This document shows, one piece after another, positions 53,961 to 64,000 of a stretch of DNA of 64,000 nucleotides. Numbering within the stretch: position 1 is the stretch's first letter; every line of letters begins with the position of its first letter. The translations under genes were made by a program, and so were the position numbers. A model generated the notes under the pieces. The model saw only the letters and a list, made by a program, of their open reading frames with translations. It was not told the origin of the DNA and did not search any database. The stretch is from an uncultured Sphingomonas sp. (GTDB taxonomy: Bacteria > Pseudomonadota > Alphaproteobacteria > Sphingomonadales > Sphingomonadaceae). The stretch lies in NCBI RefSeq assembly GCF_913777625.1, contig NZ_CAJYTI010000040.1, forward strand, positions 62,001-126,000, given 5' to 3'.

Positions 53961-55145
53961 ATGCAAGCATCCCTTGGCACCCATGACGCGATCCTCCTCG
54001 GCGCCGGCGCGGCGGGGATGTTCTGCGCCGCGATGGCGGGCCAGCGCGGCCGCAAGGTTCTGCTGCTCGACCATGCCGAGGCACCGGGGAAGAAGATCCT
54101 GATCTCGGGCGGCGGCCGGTGCAACTTCACCAATCTCGGCACCGCGCCCGATCGCTACCTTTCCGCCAACCCGCATTTCGCCAAGTCGGCGCTCGGCCGC
54201 TATACCGCACAGGATTTTCTCGCGCTGGTCGAGCGCCACGGCATCGCCTGGCACGAGAAGACGCTGGGCCAGCTATTCTGCGACGGTTCGGCCCGCCAGA
54301 TCGTCGAGATGCTGCTCGGCGAATGCGCGATGGGCAGCGTGAGGCTCCAGCTCGGCGCCACGATCACCGCCGTCGACCATGCCGATGGCCGCTTCCGGGT
54401 GACCACCAGCAAGGGCGTCGCCGAGGCCCCTGCCTTGGTCATCGCCACCGGCGGCCCGGCGATCCCCAAGCTCGGCGCGACCGGCTTTGCCTATGAGCTT
54501 GCCCGGCGTTTCGGCCTGAAGCTGGTCGAACCGCGCCCGGCGCTGGTCCCCCTCACCCTCGGGCCCGACCAGGCGCTATTTCGCGAGCTTTCCGGTGTTT
54601 CCACGCCGGTCGCAGCCCGCGCCGGCAAGACGGCCTTCCGCGAGGCGGCGCTGTTCACGCACCGCGGACTTTCCGGCCCGGCGATCCTGCAGGTCTCCTC
54701 CTATTGGCGGCACGGGGAGAGCATCGCGATCGACTTCTTGCCTGATCGCCCAAAAGGCTGGCTGCGCGACGCCAAGCGCACCGAGCCGCGCCTGGGCTTG
54801 CGCGGCCTGCTGAACCGCCATCTGCCCGAGCGCCTCGCCACCACGCTTGCCGAGCGCATTGCGCTGCCTGCCGAACTCGGCAACTGCCGCGACGCGCTGC
54901 TCGAACAAGCGGAGGCGCAGCTCGCCGGCTGGCGCTTCCTGCCGAACGGCACCGAAGGCTTCGCCAAGGCCGAGGTGACGATCGGCGGAATCAGCACCGC
55001 CGAGCTGTCGTCGCAAACGATGGAGTCGCGCCGCGTGCCGGGTCTGTATGCGATCGGTGAGTCGGTCGACGTGACCGGCTGGCTGGGTGGCTATAATTTC
55101 CAGTGGGCCTGGGCCAGCGGGTGGGCAGCAGCACAGTCAATCTAA
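53961..55145 (+). CDS. BaiN/HI0933-family FAD-dependent oxidoreductase
   Basis: A 394-residue flavoprotein. The N-terminal dinucleotide-binding motif is ILLGAGAAGMFCAAMAG, followed by the family marker KKILISGGGRCNFTN. A GATGFAYELARRFGLKL segment and the C-terminal VPGLYAIGESVDVTGWLGGYNFQWAWASG complete the pattern. Relatives are annotated as aminoacetone oxidase or bile-acid-pathway reductase BaiN; true substrate is unknown. It starts 39 bp after the lpdA terminator stem. Confidence 0.88.
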   Translation: MQASLGTHDAILLGAGAAGMFCAAMAGQRGRKVLLLDHAEAPGKKILISGGGRCNFTNLGTAPDRYLSANPHFAKSALGRYTAQDFLALVERHGIAWHEKTLGQLFCDGSARQIVEMLLGECAMGSVRLQLGATITAVDHADGRFRVTTSKGVAEAPALVIATGGPAIPKLGATGFAYELARRFGLKLVEPRPALVPLTLGPDQALFRELSGVSTPVAARAGKTAFREAALFTHRGLSGPAILQVSSYWRHGESIAIDFLPDRPKGWLRDAKRTEPRLGLRGLLNRHLPERLATTLAERIALPAELGNCRDALLEQAEAQLAGWRFLPNGTEGFAKAEVTIGGISTAELSSQTMESRRVPGLYAIGESVDVTGWLGGYNFQWAWASGWAAAQSI

Positions 55146-55165
55146 CTGAATCTGTTGCGAAAAGG

Positions 55166-55181
55166 GCACGATCTGTCGTGC
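55166..55181. promoter_or_regulatory. Inverted repeat upstream of the second TonB receptor
   Basis: GCACGA-TCTG-TCGTGC in the 142-bp gap before the receptor gene. An AT-richer stretch follows. A regulator is not identified. Confidence 0.3.
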
Positions 55182-55287
55182 AAAATGCCGCTTTGTTGCT
55201 TTTCGTTTGCACAAATTGCGCAGGTGCGATCACAGTCTGGGCTCACAGTCGCTATTGTGCGGCTTCGCGGGGGCATTTCGGCTCGGA

Positions 55288-57330
55288 ATGAACGTTCGGT
55301 GCGTAGTGGCAGCTGCCGCGTTGGTCTGCCCCCTTACAGCCGAGGCACAACAGCAAAGCGACGCGGCGGGCGGCACGTCCGCTGCGCCAGGCGCCGGCGT
55401 GCTGGTCTATGGCCCGGAATTCTTCGCGAACACCGCGCTGCCGACCGCGCTGGACATGGTGCAGCGGCTGCCCGGCTTCACGCTGGATACCGGCAATGGT
55501 GACGCACGCGGGCTTGCGGGGAACACCGGCAACGTCCTGATCGACGGCAAGCCCCCCGCCTCCAAGACCGACGGCCTGGGCGAGATCCTGCGCCGAATCA
55601 GCGCGGCGAGCGTCGCCCGCATCGAGCTGATCCGCGGCGGCGCGCCAGGGATCGACATGCAAGGCCGGGCGGTCATCGCCAATGTCGTGCTGAAGCGCAC
55701 CGCCTCCACCGAGAAGCTGGTCAACTTCCAAAGCTATATCTACCGCGACGGCTATGTCGGCCCGGACGTGACGCTGCAGCTGACCCACCGCGACGGCGAC
55801 CGCCGCGACGAAGTGTCGCTGGAGGTGCTGAGCGACCGCACCAGCAGCACCGCGCACGGCATCCGCACCCGCACCGATGCGTCCGGCAACCAGCTCCAGC
55901 GCCACCAGCTCGACCTGTGGGACCGCGATCGCACCGCGACGCTGCGCGCCTCGCTGCAGCGCGCGACGGGCGGCGGGCTGCTGACGGTCAACGGGCGGCT
56001 CGACTATTTCGACTATCCGACCAGCCAGACCGTCACGCTGCTGCAAGGCACCGGCAGCAGCGGCCGCGCGTCCGACCTGACCCACCAATGGAAGGGCGAG
56101 CTGGGCGCAAACTGGGCGAAGTCGCTGGGCGGAAAAACGGAGGTGGAGCTGATCGCGCTCCAGCGGCTGGGCCATACCGGCTATGATACCACCACTACTG
56201 TCGGCGGCTTTCAGTCCACCTTCAGCCAGCAATCGCGCAGCGGTGAATCGATCTTCCGTCCCATCCTGCGCTACAAGCCGGACAAGACGCTGTCACTGGA
56301 GGGCGGCGGCGAGGTTGCCTACAACTTCCTCGACAATCGCACCGCCTATGCCGAGCAGGGCGTGCCGGTGCCGCTGCCGGACCAGAAGGTGTTCGTCAGC
56401 GAGGTGCGGGGCGAACTGTTCGGGCTGGCGCGCTGGCAGCCTTCGTCCCGCCTCACGATCGAGGCAGGGATGCGCACCGAAGTTTCGCGCATCGCCGCCA
56501 ATGCCGATACCAACCGGGCGCGCTCCTTCTTCTATCCCAAGCCGCGGCTGCAGCTGACGCTGCGCCCCAACAAGCGCGACCAGGTGCGGCTGCGCGTCGA
56601 GCAGAGCGTCAGCCAGCTCGACTTCAACGACTTCGTCGCCGCGACGGAGATCAACCTGGGCACGGTGCGCGCCGGCAACGGCGATCTGGTGCCCGAGCAG
56701 ACGCTGACCATGGAGGCGGTGTACGAGCACCGCTTCTGGGGGAAGGGCGCGCTGGAACTGAGCGCCAAGCACGAGGCGACCCGCCATGTGATCGACTATA
56801 TCCCGCTCGACGGCGGCTATGACGCGATCGGCAATATCGGCAACGGCACGCGCGACACGCTGGGCAGCACGCTGACGCTGCCGTTCGACAAGCTGGGCAT
56901 CAAGGACGCACGCTTCCGCGGCAATGCCTCGGTCGTGCGCAGCCATGTCACCGACCCGCTGACCGGCGAGCGGCGGCGCTATGCCAACGAACAGCCCTTC
57001 GCGTGCAGCGGCAGCTTTAGCCAGGACCTGTTCGGCGGCCGCTTCACCTACGGCATCTATGGCAGCTGCGGCCAGCCGAGCACCAATCTCTATCGGATCA
57101 GCGAATTCCGCACGACCGAGGTGGAGCCGACGGTCGAGGTCTATGGCATCTGGAAGCCGAGCAAGAAGCTGGCGATCCGGCTGGACCTGGGCAACATCAA
57201 CAACGCCGCGCGGATCTACAATCGCGACCTCTACACCGGCGAGCGCAACGCCTCGCCGCTGCTGTACCATGAGCGCCGTACCCAGCGGCGGGGGCAGTAT
57301 CTCTACCTGCAGATCCGCCGGACGTTGTAG
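55288..57330 (+). CDS. TonB-dependent receptor
   Basis: A 680-residue outer-membrane protein. The signal peptide is VRCVVAAAALVCPLTAEAQ. A plug domain follows (DMVQRLPGFTLDTGNGDARG, NVLIDGKPPASKTDGL, ARIELIRGGAPGIDMQGRAVIANVVLKR), then a long barrel (DGYVGPDVTLQLTHRDGDRR through YLYLQIRRTL). It is of the class with an outer-membrane beta-barrel like other Sphingomonas receptors. Substrate is unknown; no transport partner genes sit beside it. ATG 55288 is chosen over an upstream start because it begins the signal peptide. Confidence 0.9.
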   Translation: MNVRCVVAAAALVCPLTAEAQQQSDAAGGTSAAPGAGVLVYGPEFFANTALPTALDMVQRLPGFTLDTGNGDARGLAGNTGNVLIDGKPPASKTDGLGEILRRISAASVARIELIRGGAPGIDMQGRAVIANVVLKRTASTEKLVNFQSYIYRDGYVGPDVTLQLTHRDGDRRDEVSLEVLSDRTSSTAHGIRTRTDASGNQLQRHQLDLWDRDRTATLRASLQRATGGGLLTVNGRLDYFDYPTSQTVTLLQGTGSSGRASDLTHQWKGELGANWAKSLGGKTEVELIALQRLGHTGYDTTTTVGGFQSTFSQQSRSGESIFRPILRYKPDKTLSLEGGGEVAYNFLDNRTAYAEQGVPVPLPDQKVFVSEVRGELFGLARWQPSSRLTIEAGMRTEVSRIAANADTNRARSFFYPKPRLQLTLRPNKRDQVRLRVEQSVSQLDFNDFVAATEINLGTVRAGNGDLVPEQTLTMEAVYEHRFWGKGALELSAKHEATRHVIDYIPLDGGYDAIGNIGNGTRDTLGSTLTLPFDKLGIKDARFRGNASVVRSHVTDPLTGERRRYANEQPFACSGSFSQDLFGGRFTYGIYGSCGQPSTNLYRISEFRTTEVEPTVEVYGIWKPSKKLAIRLDLGNINNAARIYNRDLYTGERNASPLLYHERRTQRRGQYLYLQIRRTL

Positions 57331-57354
57331 CGGCTGCTCGCCTCTCCGCGGCCG

Positions 57355-57440
57355 TCCCCCCAGCGGAAGCTGGGGTCTCGCAGGGGCTCGGCACGAAGGG
57401 AGCAGCCCCCTCCCAGGAGATGCCAGCTTGCGCTGGCACG
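57355..57440. repeat. Palindromic repeat, variant of the two-hairpin type
   Basis: Hairpins CCCCAGC-GGAA-GCTGGGG (57358-57375) and TGCCAGC-TTGC-GCTGGCA (57421-57438) with a less conserved middle. It lies between the convergent TonB receptor and metH genes. Confidence 0.75.
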
Positions 57441-57476
57441 ACGCTGGTGGTTAGCGGGCCGCCAAGTCGCTGATCC

Positions 57477-60077
<2,601 letters not shown>

Positions 60078-60094
60078 GATCTGGGTTCTTCTTC

Positions 60095-60228
60095 GATCCT
60101 CCCCGGCACGGGGAGGGGGACCATGCGAAGCATGGTGGAGGGGGGTTACCGCAAGGGGCTCGCTCGCGGAGAGCCCCCTCCACCACGCGGCTGTGCCGCG
60201 CGGTCCCCCTCCCCGTTCGGGGGAGGAT
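60095..60228. repeat. Palindromic repeat, family I, between the two metH genes
   Basis: 134 bp starting GATCCTCCCCGGCACGGGGA with arms GGTGGAGGGGG and CCCCCTCCACCACG, ending GGGGGAGGAT. It is the third family-I copy. Confidence 0.93.
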
Positions 60229-60236
60229 TTAGACGG

Positions 60237-61283
60237 TCACGCCGCCATGGTGAACGGTTCGAGGCCGGCGAGCCGGGTCCGCACTTCCGGCGTCGGGATG
60301 GCGCGCGGGGCCAGCCCCTGCACCGCCTTGGCGATCGCGCCGATATGCGCCGGCGTCGAGCCGCAGCAGCCGCCGAGGATATTCACCTGCCCCGCATCGG
60401 CCCATTCCTTGACCAGGCCCGCGGTGGTCGCCGGCATCTCGTCATAGGCGCCGAGTTCGTTGGGCAGACCCGCATTCGGATAGACCATGATCAGCGTGTC
60501 GCAGAGCGCCGACAGCGTCTTGACGTGCGGGCGCAGCTGCTCGGCGCCGAACGAGCAGTTGAGCCCGATCGTCACCGGCCGCGCATGGCGCACCGCGGCC
60601 CAGAACGCCTCGACCGTGTGGCCGGAAAGGTTGCGGCCCGAGAGATCGGTCAGCGTCATCGACAGCATGATCGGCAGGTCGCGACCCAGCGCCTCGCCCG
60701 CCTCGATCGCCGCCATGATGCCGGCCTTGGCGTTGAGCGTGTCGAACACCGTCTCGATCAGCACGAAATCGATGCCGCCTTCGACCAGCGCGTCGATCTG
60801 CTCGCGGTACACGTCCTTGAGGTAGTCGAAGTCGATCTCGCGATAGCCGGGATCGTTGACGTCCGGGCTCAGCGACAGCGTCTTGTTGGTCGGGCCGAGG
60901 GCACCGGCGACGAAGCGCGGGCGGCCGTCCTTGGCCTCGAACTCGTCGGCGATCTGCCGCGCGAGCTTGGCGCTCTCGATATTGATCTCGCGGACCAGAT
61001 GCTCGGCGCCGTAATCGGCCTGGCTGATCCGGTTGGCGGAGAAGGTGTTGGTCTCGGCGATGTCGGCGCCGGCCTCGAAATAGGCGCGGTGGATCGAGCC
61101 GGGCACCTCGGGCTTGGTCAGCGCGAGGATGTCGTTGTTGCCCTTCTGGTCATGGGCAAGGCCGAGGGTGCCGGCATAGGCGGCCTCGTCGAGCTTCCAG
61201 TTCTGGATCTCGGTGCCGAAGGCGCCGTCGGTGATCAGGATGCGCTTGGCGGCTTCGGCCAGCAGTTTCTCGCGTGCAGTCAT
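60237..61283 (-). CDS. metH: Methionine synthase, homocysteine-binding part (split MetH)
   Basis: A 348-residue homocysteine S-methyltransferase domain, equal to the first quarter of a normal MetH; together the two products total about 1214 residues, as one MetH has. It starts ILITDGAFGTEIQNWKLDEA. The zinc cysteines are in TIGLNCSFGAEQLRP and LGGCCGSTPAHI. The frame is open upstream into the family-II repeat; ATG 61283 fits the family. metF lies upstream, beyond the repeat at 61297-61409. Confidence 0.95.
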   Translation of the reverse strand: MTAREKLLAEAAKRILITDGAFGTEIQNWKLDEAAYAGTLGLAHDQKGNNDILALTKPEVPGSIHRAYFEAGADIAETNTFSANRISQADYGAEHLVREINIESAKLARQIADEFEAKDGRPRFVAGALGPTNKTLSLSPDVNDPGYREIDFDYLKDVYREQIDALVEGGIDFVLIETVFDTLNAKAGIMAAIEAGEALGRDLPIMLSMTLTDLSGRNLSGHTVEAFWAAVRHARPVTIGLNCSFGAEQLRPHVKTLSALCDTLIMVYPNAGLPNELGAYDEMPATTAGLVKEWADAGQVNILGGCCGSTPAHIGAIAKAVQGLAPRAIPTPEVRTRLAGLEPFTMAA

Positions 61284-61296
61284 GTCAAATTCCTCT

Positions 61297-61409
61297 CCCC
61301 CTCCCGCGTGCGGGAGGGGGTTGGGGGGTGGGCCCCCGCCATCCACGAGCGATGCATCAGGCGGTGAGCGTGGGCCCACCCCCTGCCCCCTCCCGCTCGC
61401 GGGAGGGGG
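61297..61409. repeat. Palindromic repeat, family II, between metF and metH
   Basis: Hairpins CCCCCTCCCGC-GT-GCGGGAGGGGG (61297-61320) and CCCCCTCCCGC-TC-GCGGGAGGGGG (61386-61409), with arms GGGGGTGGGCCC and GGGCCCACCCCC. It matches the copy beside sufA. Confidence 0.93.
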
Positions 61410-61418
61410 TTAAGAAGA

Positions 61419-62336
61419 TCAGGCCGCCGCCACGGCCGCCTGCTGCCGCGGGCGCAGGCCCAGCAGATGGCAGATCGCGTAGCTCAGCTCGGCGCGGTTG
61501 AGCGTGTAGAAGTGGAACTGCCGCACCCCGCCCGCATAGAGCTTGCGGCAGAGCTCGGCCGCCAGCGTCGCCGCGACCAGCTGCCGTGCGCCGGGATGCT
61601 CGTCGAGCCCCTCGAACAGCTTCTCCATCCAGGCCGGCACGTCGGTGCCGCACATGGCGGACATCTTCACCACGCTGGCATAGTTCATCACCGGCATGAT
61701 GCCCGGCACGATCTCGGCATCGATCCCCGCTGCCGCCGCGCGATCGCGGAAGCGCAGGAAGGTCTCGGCCTCGAAGAAGAACTGGGTGATCGCGCGGTTG
61801 GCGCCGGCATCGATCTTGCGCTTCAGGTTATCGAGATCGGCCTCGGGGCTCGGCGAATCCGGGTGGCATTCGGGATAGGCGCTCACCGAAATCTCGAAAG
61901 GGTGCAGCCGGCGCAGGCCCGCGACCAGGTCCGCCGCATTCTCATAGCCGCCGGGATGGGTGCGATACTTCTCGCCGGCGCGGGGCGGATCGCCGCGCAG
62001 CGCCACGATATGCCGCACGCCCGCCGCCCAATATTCCTCGGCGATCTGGTCGATCTCCTCGCGCGTCGCCTCGACGCAGGTGAGGTGCGCGGCGGCCGCC
62101 AGCGGGGTTTCGCGCGCGATCCGCGAGACGGTCGCATGGGTGCGCTCGCGGGTGGTGCCGCCGGCGCCGTAGGTGACGCTGACGAAACGCGGCCCGAGCG
62201 GCGACAGCGTCTCGATCGAGGCCCAAAGCGTCTCTTCCATCTTCTCGGTCTTGGGCGGGAAAAACTCGAAGCTTACCGCCACATCGCCCGCCACGTCGGC
62301 GAACAGGGGCGGTGCCATGGGGTCTACGATACTCAT
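61419..62336 (-). CDS. metF: 5,10-methylenetetrahydrofolate reductase
   Basis: A 305-residue TIM-barrel FAD enzyme that makes methyltetrahydrofolate, the methyl donor for MetH. Typical parts: SFEFFPPKTEKMEETLWASI, VSVTYGAGGTTRERTH, AHLTCVEATREEI, HIVALRGDPP and the C-terminal FHFYTLNRAELSYAICHLLG. The start at 62336 overlaps the regulator-methyltransferase stop by 4 bp (ATGA), so the two are translationally coupled. Confidence 0.96.
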   Translation of the reverse strand: MSIVDPMAPPLFADVAGDVAVSFEFFPPKTEKMEETLWASIETLSPLGPRFVSVTYGAGGTTRERTHATVSRIARETPLAAAAHLTCVEATREEIDQIAEEYWAAGVRHIVALRGDPPRAGEKYRTHPGGYENAADLVAGLRRLHPFEISVSAYPECHPDSPSPEADLDNLKRKIDAGANRAITQFFFEAETFLRFRDRAAAAGIDAEIVPGIMPVMNYASVVKMSAMCGTDVPAWMEKLFEGLDEHPGARQLVAATLAAELCRKLYAGGVRQFHFYTLNRAELSYAICHLLGLRPRQQAAVAAA

Positions 62337-63283
62337 GCCGCCTTCACCTTTTCCACGCTCTCCCCGGTCTTGCGACCGAGCCATAATTTCACCGTCAGCG
62401 CACCGCCTTCCAGCGTCTGCACCTGCACCGGGGCGAGCCCGGCACGATCGAACCAGCCGAGCATCTGCTCGTCCGAGAAACCCAGCCGCGCATGCGCATC
62501 GCGGGTGCGAAGCTCCTCGCGCTCGTGCGGCGCGAAATCGACGATCAGCAGCCGGCCGCCGGAGCCGAGCACGCGTGCCGCCTCGCCGATCGCCGCCGCC
62601 GGCTGCTGCGCGAAATGGAGCACATGATGCAATATAGCAGTATCCGCAGCGCCGTCTGCCAAGGGCAGCGCGTAGAGATCGGCCTGGCGCAGCTCGGCAT
62701 GACCGAGGTCGGCGAGCTTGGCGCGGGCGAGGCGCAGCATCTCGGAGGAACGATCGATCCCCAACGCCTGCGCCGACCGCGGCGCAAACAGCTCCAGCAT
62801 GCGGCCGGTGCCGGTGCCGATGTCGACCAGCGTCCCCAGCGAGCCTTCGCCCAGCGCCGACGCCATTGCGGCTTCAACTTCGCTTTCCGCGACATGCAGC
62901 GAGCGGATCGCATCCCACTGCCCGGCATTGCTCTCGAACCACGATTCGGCTGCCGCCGCACGATCCGCGCGGACCGCCTCGAGCCGCGCTTGATCGGCGA
63001 TGACCCAAGGGTCGCCCGCCATCTCCCACGCGTCGAGCGCAGCGAGGACGGGCGCGGTCACCGCCCGCCGTCCGAGCGCCACGAACACCCAGCTGCCTTC
63101 CTTGCGCCGTTCGGCAACGCCTGCATCGCACAGGATCTTCACGTGGCGGGAGACGCGGGGCTGGCTTTGCCCCAGGACCTGCGCCAGTTCGCCGACGCTC
63201 AGCTCCATCGCACGCAGCAGCGCGACGATCCGCAACCGGGTCGAATCCGCGAGCGCGCGGAAGATGGCGAGAGGCTCTGTCAT
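62333..63283 (-). CDS. ArsR-family regulator fused to a SAM-dependent methyltransferase
   Basis: A 316-residue two-domain protein. Residues 1-90 are an ArsR winged helix (FRALADSTRLRIVALLRAMELSVGELAQVLGQSQPRVSRHVKIL). After a linker, a class I methyltransferase domain follows with motif I LVDIGTGTGRMLELF and ILHHVLHFAQQPAAAIGEA. Such fusions lie at the head of metF/metH operons in alphaproteobacteria and probably sense SAM or SAH. A perfect palindrome lies 12 bp upstream, fitting self-regulation. Whether the methyltransferase is active is unknown. Confidence 0.93.
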   Translation of the reverse strand: MTEPLAIFRALADSTRLRIVALLRAMELSVGELAQVLGQSQPRVSRHVKILCDAGVAERRKEGSWVFVALGRRAVTAPVLAALDAWEMAGDPWVIADQARLEAVRADRAAAAESWFESNAGQWDAIRSLHVAESEVEAAMASALGEGSLGTLVDIGTGTGRMLELFAPRSAQALGIDRSSEMLRLARAKLADLGHAELRQADLYALPLADGAADTAILHHVLHFAQQPAAAIGEAARVLGSGGRLLIVDFAPHEREELRTRDAHARLGFSDEQMLGWFDRAGLAPVQVQTLEGGALTVKLWLGRKTGESVEKVKAA

Positions 63284-63295
63284 GGGCGGGTTAGA

Positions 63296-63317
63296 GATAT
63301 AAAGATATCTTTATATC
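63296..63317. promoter_or_regulatory. Perfect 22-bp palindrome, probable operator of the met operon
   Basis: The half-site GATATAAAGAT is followed directly by its exact complement ATCTTTATATC. It is strikingly AT-rich in this GC-rich genome and sits 12 bp upstream of the ArsR-methyltransferase ATG. The pattern resembles operators of ArsR-type SAH regulators; binding by this protein is inferred. Confidence 0.75.
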
Positions 63318-63395
63318 AGGTCAACGCATCGCAGCGCGGTTGCGTGCGTTTGCCGCTCTGGCTAGCCCGAGCCAAACCCCGTGAAGGAACCCACC

Positions 63396-63629
63396 ATGCG
63401 CAAGCTTCTCCTCCTCCCCGCCGCCGCCATGGCGCTCACCGGCCTGTCGGCCTGCGGCAACCAGGCGAAGAACGAGGCCGCCGAAGCCAATGAGGCGATG
63501 GCGGGTGACAGCAACACGATGGGCGAGGCGGTCGCCGACGTGAACGCGGCCGAGGACGCTGCCTTCGCCAATGCCGAGAGCGCCTATTCTAACGGCGCGG
63601 GCCCGGCGAGCAACGAGATCACCGACTGA
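63396..63629 (+). CDS. Small lipoprotein
   Basis: A 77-residue protein with a lipoprotein signal peptide (RKLLLLPAAAMALTGLSAC, lipobox LSAC) followed by an Ala/Asn/Glu-rich low-complexity tail that looks helical. No functional motif is visible. GAAGGAA lies before the ATG at 63396. It is divergent from the met operon, whose palindrome is 78 bp upstream, so it could share regulation. Confidence 0.78.
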   Translation: MRKLLLLPAAAMALTGLSACGNQAKNEAAEANEAMAGDSNTMGEAVADVNAAEDAAFANAESAYSNGAGPASNEITD

Positions 63630-63667
63630 CGCGTTCGTCGCCCTCCCCCTTCCATCGGAGACCACCC

Positions 63668-64000
63668 ATGCCGCATCTTCGCCATCTCGGCGCCTCGGGC
63701 CTGGAGATTTCGCCGCTCGTCCTCGGCGGCAACGTGTTCGGCTGGACCGCCGACAAGGCCGCGAGCTTCCGCATCCTCGATCGATTCGCCGAGCGCGGCG
63801 GGGTGATGATCGACACGGCCGACGTCTATTCGGCCTGGGTCTCGGGCCACACGGGCGGTGAATCGGAGAGCGTGATCGGCGAATGGCTGCGCACCTCCGG
63901 CAAGCGCGACCAGGTGCTGATCTCCACCAAGGTCGGCATGCTGCCGGGCGAAGGCGGGGCGAAGCTGGCGCCGGCGCGGATCGCCGCGGCGGCCGAGGCC
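63668..64000 (+). CDS. Aldo/keto reductase (3' end outside window)
   Basis: The first 111 codons of an AKR-superfamily enzyme. The N-terminus MPHLRHLGASGLEISPLVLGG and the catalytic Asp/Tyr region MIDTADVYSAWVSGHTGGESESVIGEWL, then the QVLISTKVGM strand, are typical of NAD(P)H-dependent AKRs acting on sugars or aldehydes. The gene continues past the window end; the substrate is unknown. Confidence 0.9.
   Translation, partial: MPHLRHLGASGLEISPLVLGGNVFGWTADKAASFRILDRFAERGGVMIDTADVYSAWVSGHTGGESESVIGEWLRTSGKRDQVLISTKVGMLPGEGGAKLAPARIAAAAEA

Overview
The window looks like a chromosomal segment of a high-GC alphaproteobacterium of the Sphingomonadales, most likely Sphingomonas or a close relative. 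The evidence is the gene content and style: a PEPxxWA-type C-terminal sorting signal, two TonB-dependent receptors, a split cobalamin-dependent methionine synthase, an aa3 oxidase cluster with ctaB/ctaG/SURF1, and several families of palindromic intergenic repeats of the kind common in this order. No phage, integrase, insertion sequence, CRISPR array, rRNA or tRNA gene was recognised. This is mostly core metabolism with a few accessory genes.

Layout. 1-1796: part of an unknown membrane protein, divergent from a GT4 glycosyltransferase. 1781-8197 (minus): one tight operon read as pyrE, pdxJ, acpS, lepB, an AI-2E-family permease, a zeta-class GST (MaiA-like) and a TonB receptor. 8368-15823 (plus): the aa3 cytochrome c oxidase locus (coxB, coxA, two small unknown genes, ctaB, a small membrane protein, ctaG, coxC, DUF983, SURF1), followed by an orphan gene. 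16567-24468 (minus): trhO, then the SUF iron-sulfur operon read as Rrf2 regulator, sufB, a secreted unknown, sufC, sufD, sufS, sufT, sufA. 24512-30252: an AraC regulator with a candidate structured RNA/attenuator upstream, pyrD, ggt and an acyl-CoA synthetase. 30401-38116: an M16 protease, an Asp/Asn beta-hydroxylase, a VOC protein, a PHA-system protein, a sorbosone-dehydrogenase-like protein, a C13 caspase-like protease and a ClpP-like protein. 38215-45078: sdhB, a PEP-CTERM protein, zapE, a GH2 glycosidase and a ygiB-ygiC-like pair. 45344-53868 (plus): TCA-cycle genes mdh, a secreted unknown, sucD, sucA, sucB, a small GIY-YIG nuclease and lpdA. 53961-57330: a BaiN-like flavoprotein and a second TonB receptor. 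57477-63283 (minus): a methionine/one-carbon operon read as an ArsR-methyltransferase fusion, metF, metH (homocysteine domain) and metH (folate/B12/activation domains). 63396-64000: a small lipoprotein and a partial aldo/keto reductase.

The most unusual signals are the palindromic repeats. At least eleven copies, in four sequence families that share one architecture (two terminal hairpins plus pairing inner arms), lie between and inside operons. One copy is read in frame through the N-terminus of the essential cysteine desulfurase SufS. Another pair flanks a small GIY-YIG nuclease inside the 2-oxoglutarate dehydrogenase operon. Three clear regulatory signals also stand out: a perfect 22-bp AT-rich palindrome before the ArsR-methyltransferase/met operon, a perfect 10-bp inverted repeat before the Rrf2/suf operon, and a three-hairpin RNA ending in an intrinsic terminator just upstream of the AraC gene.
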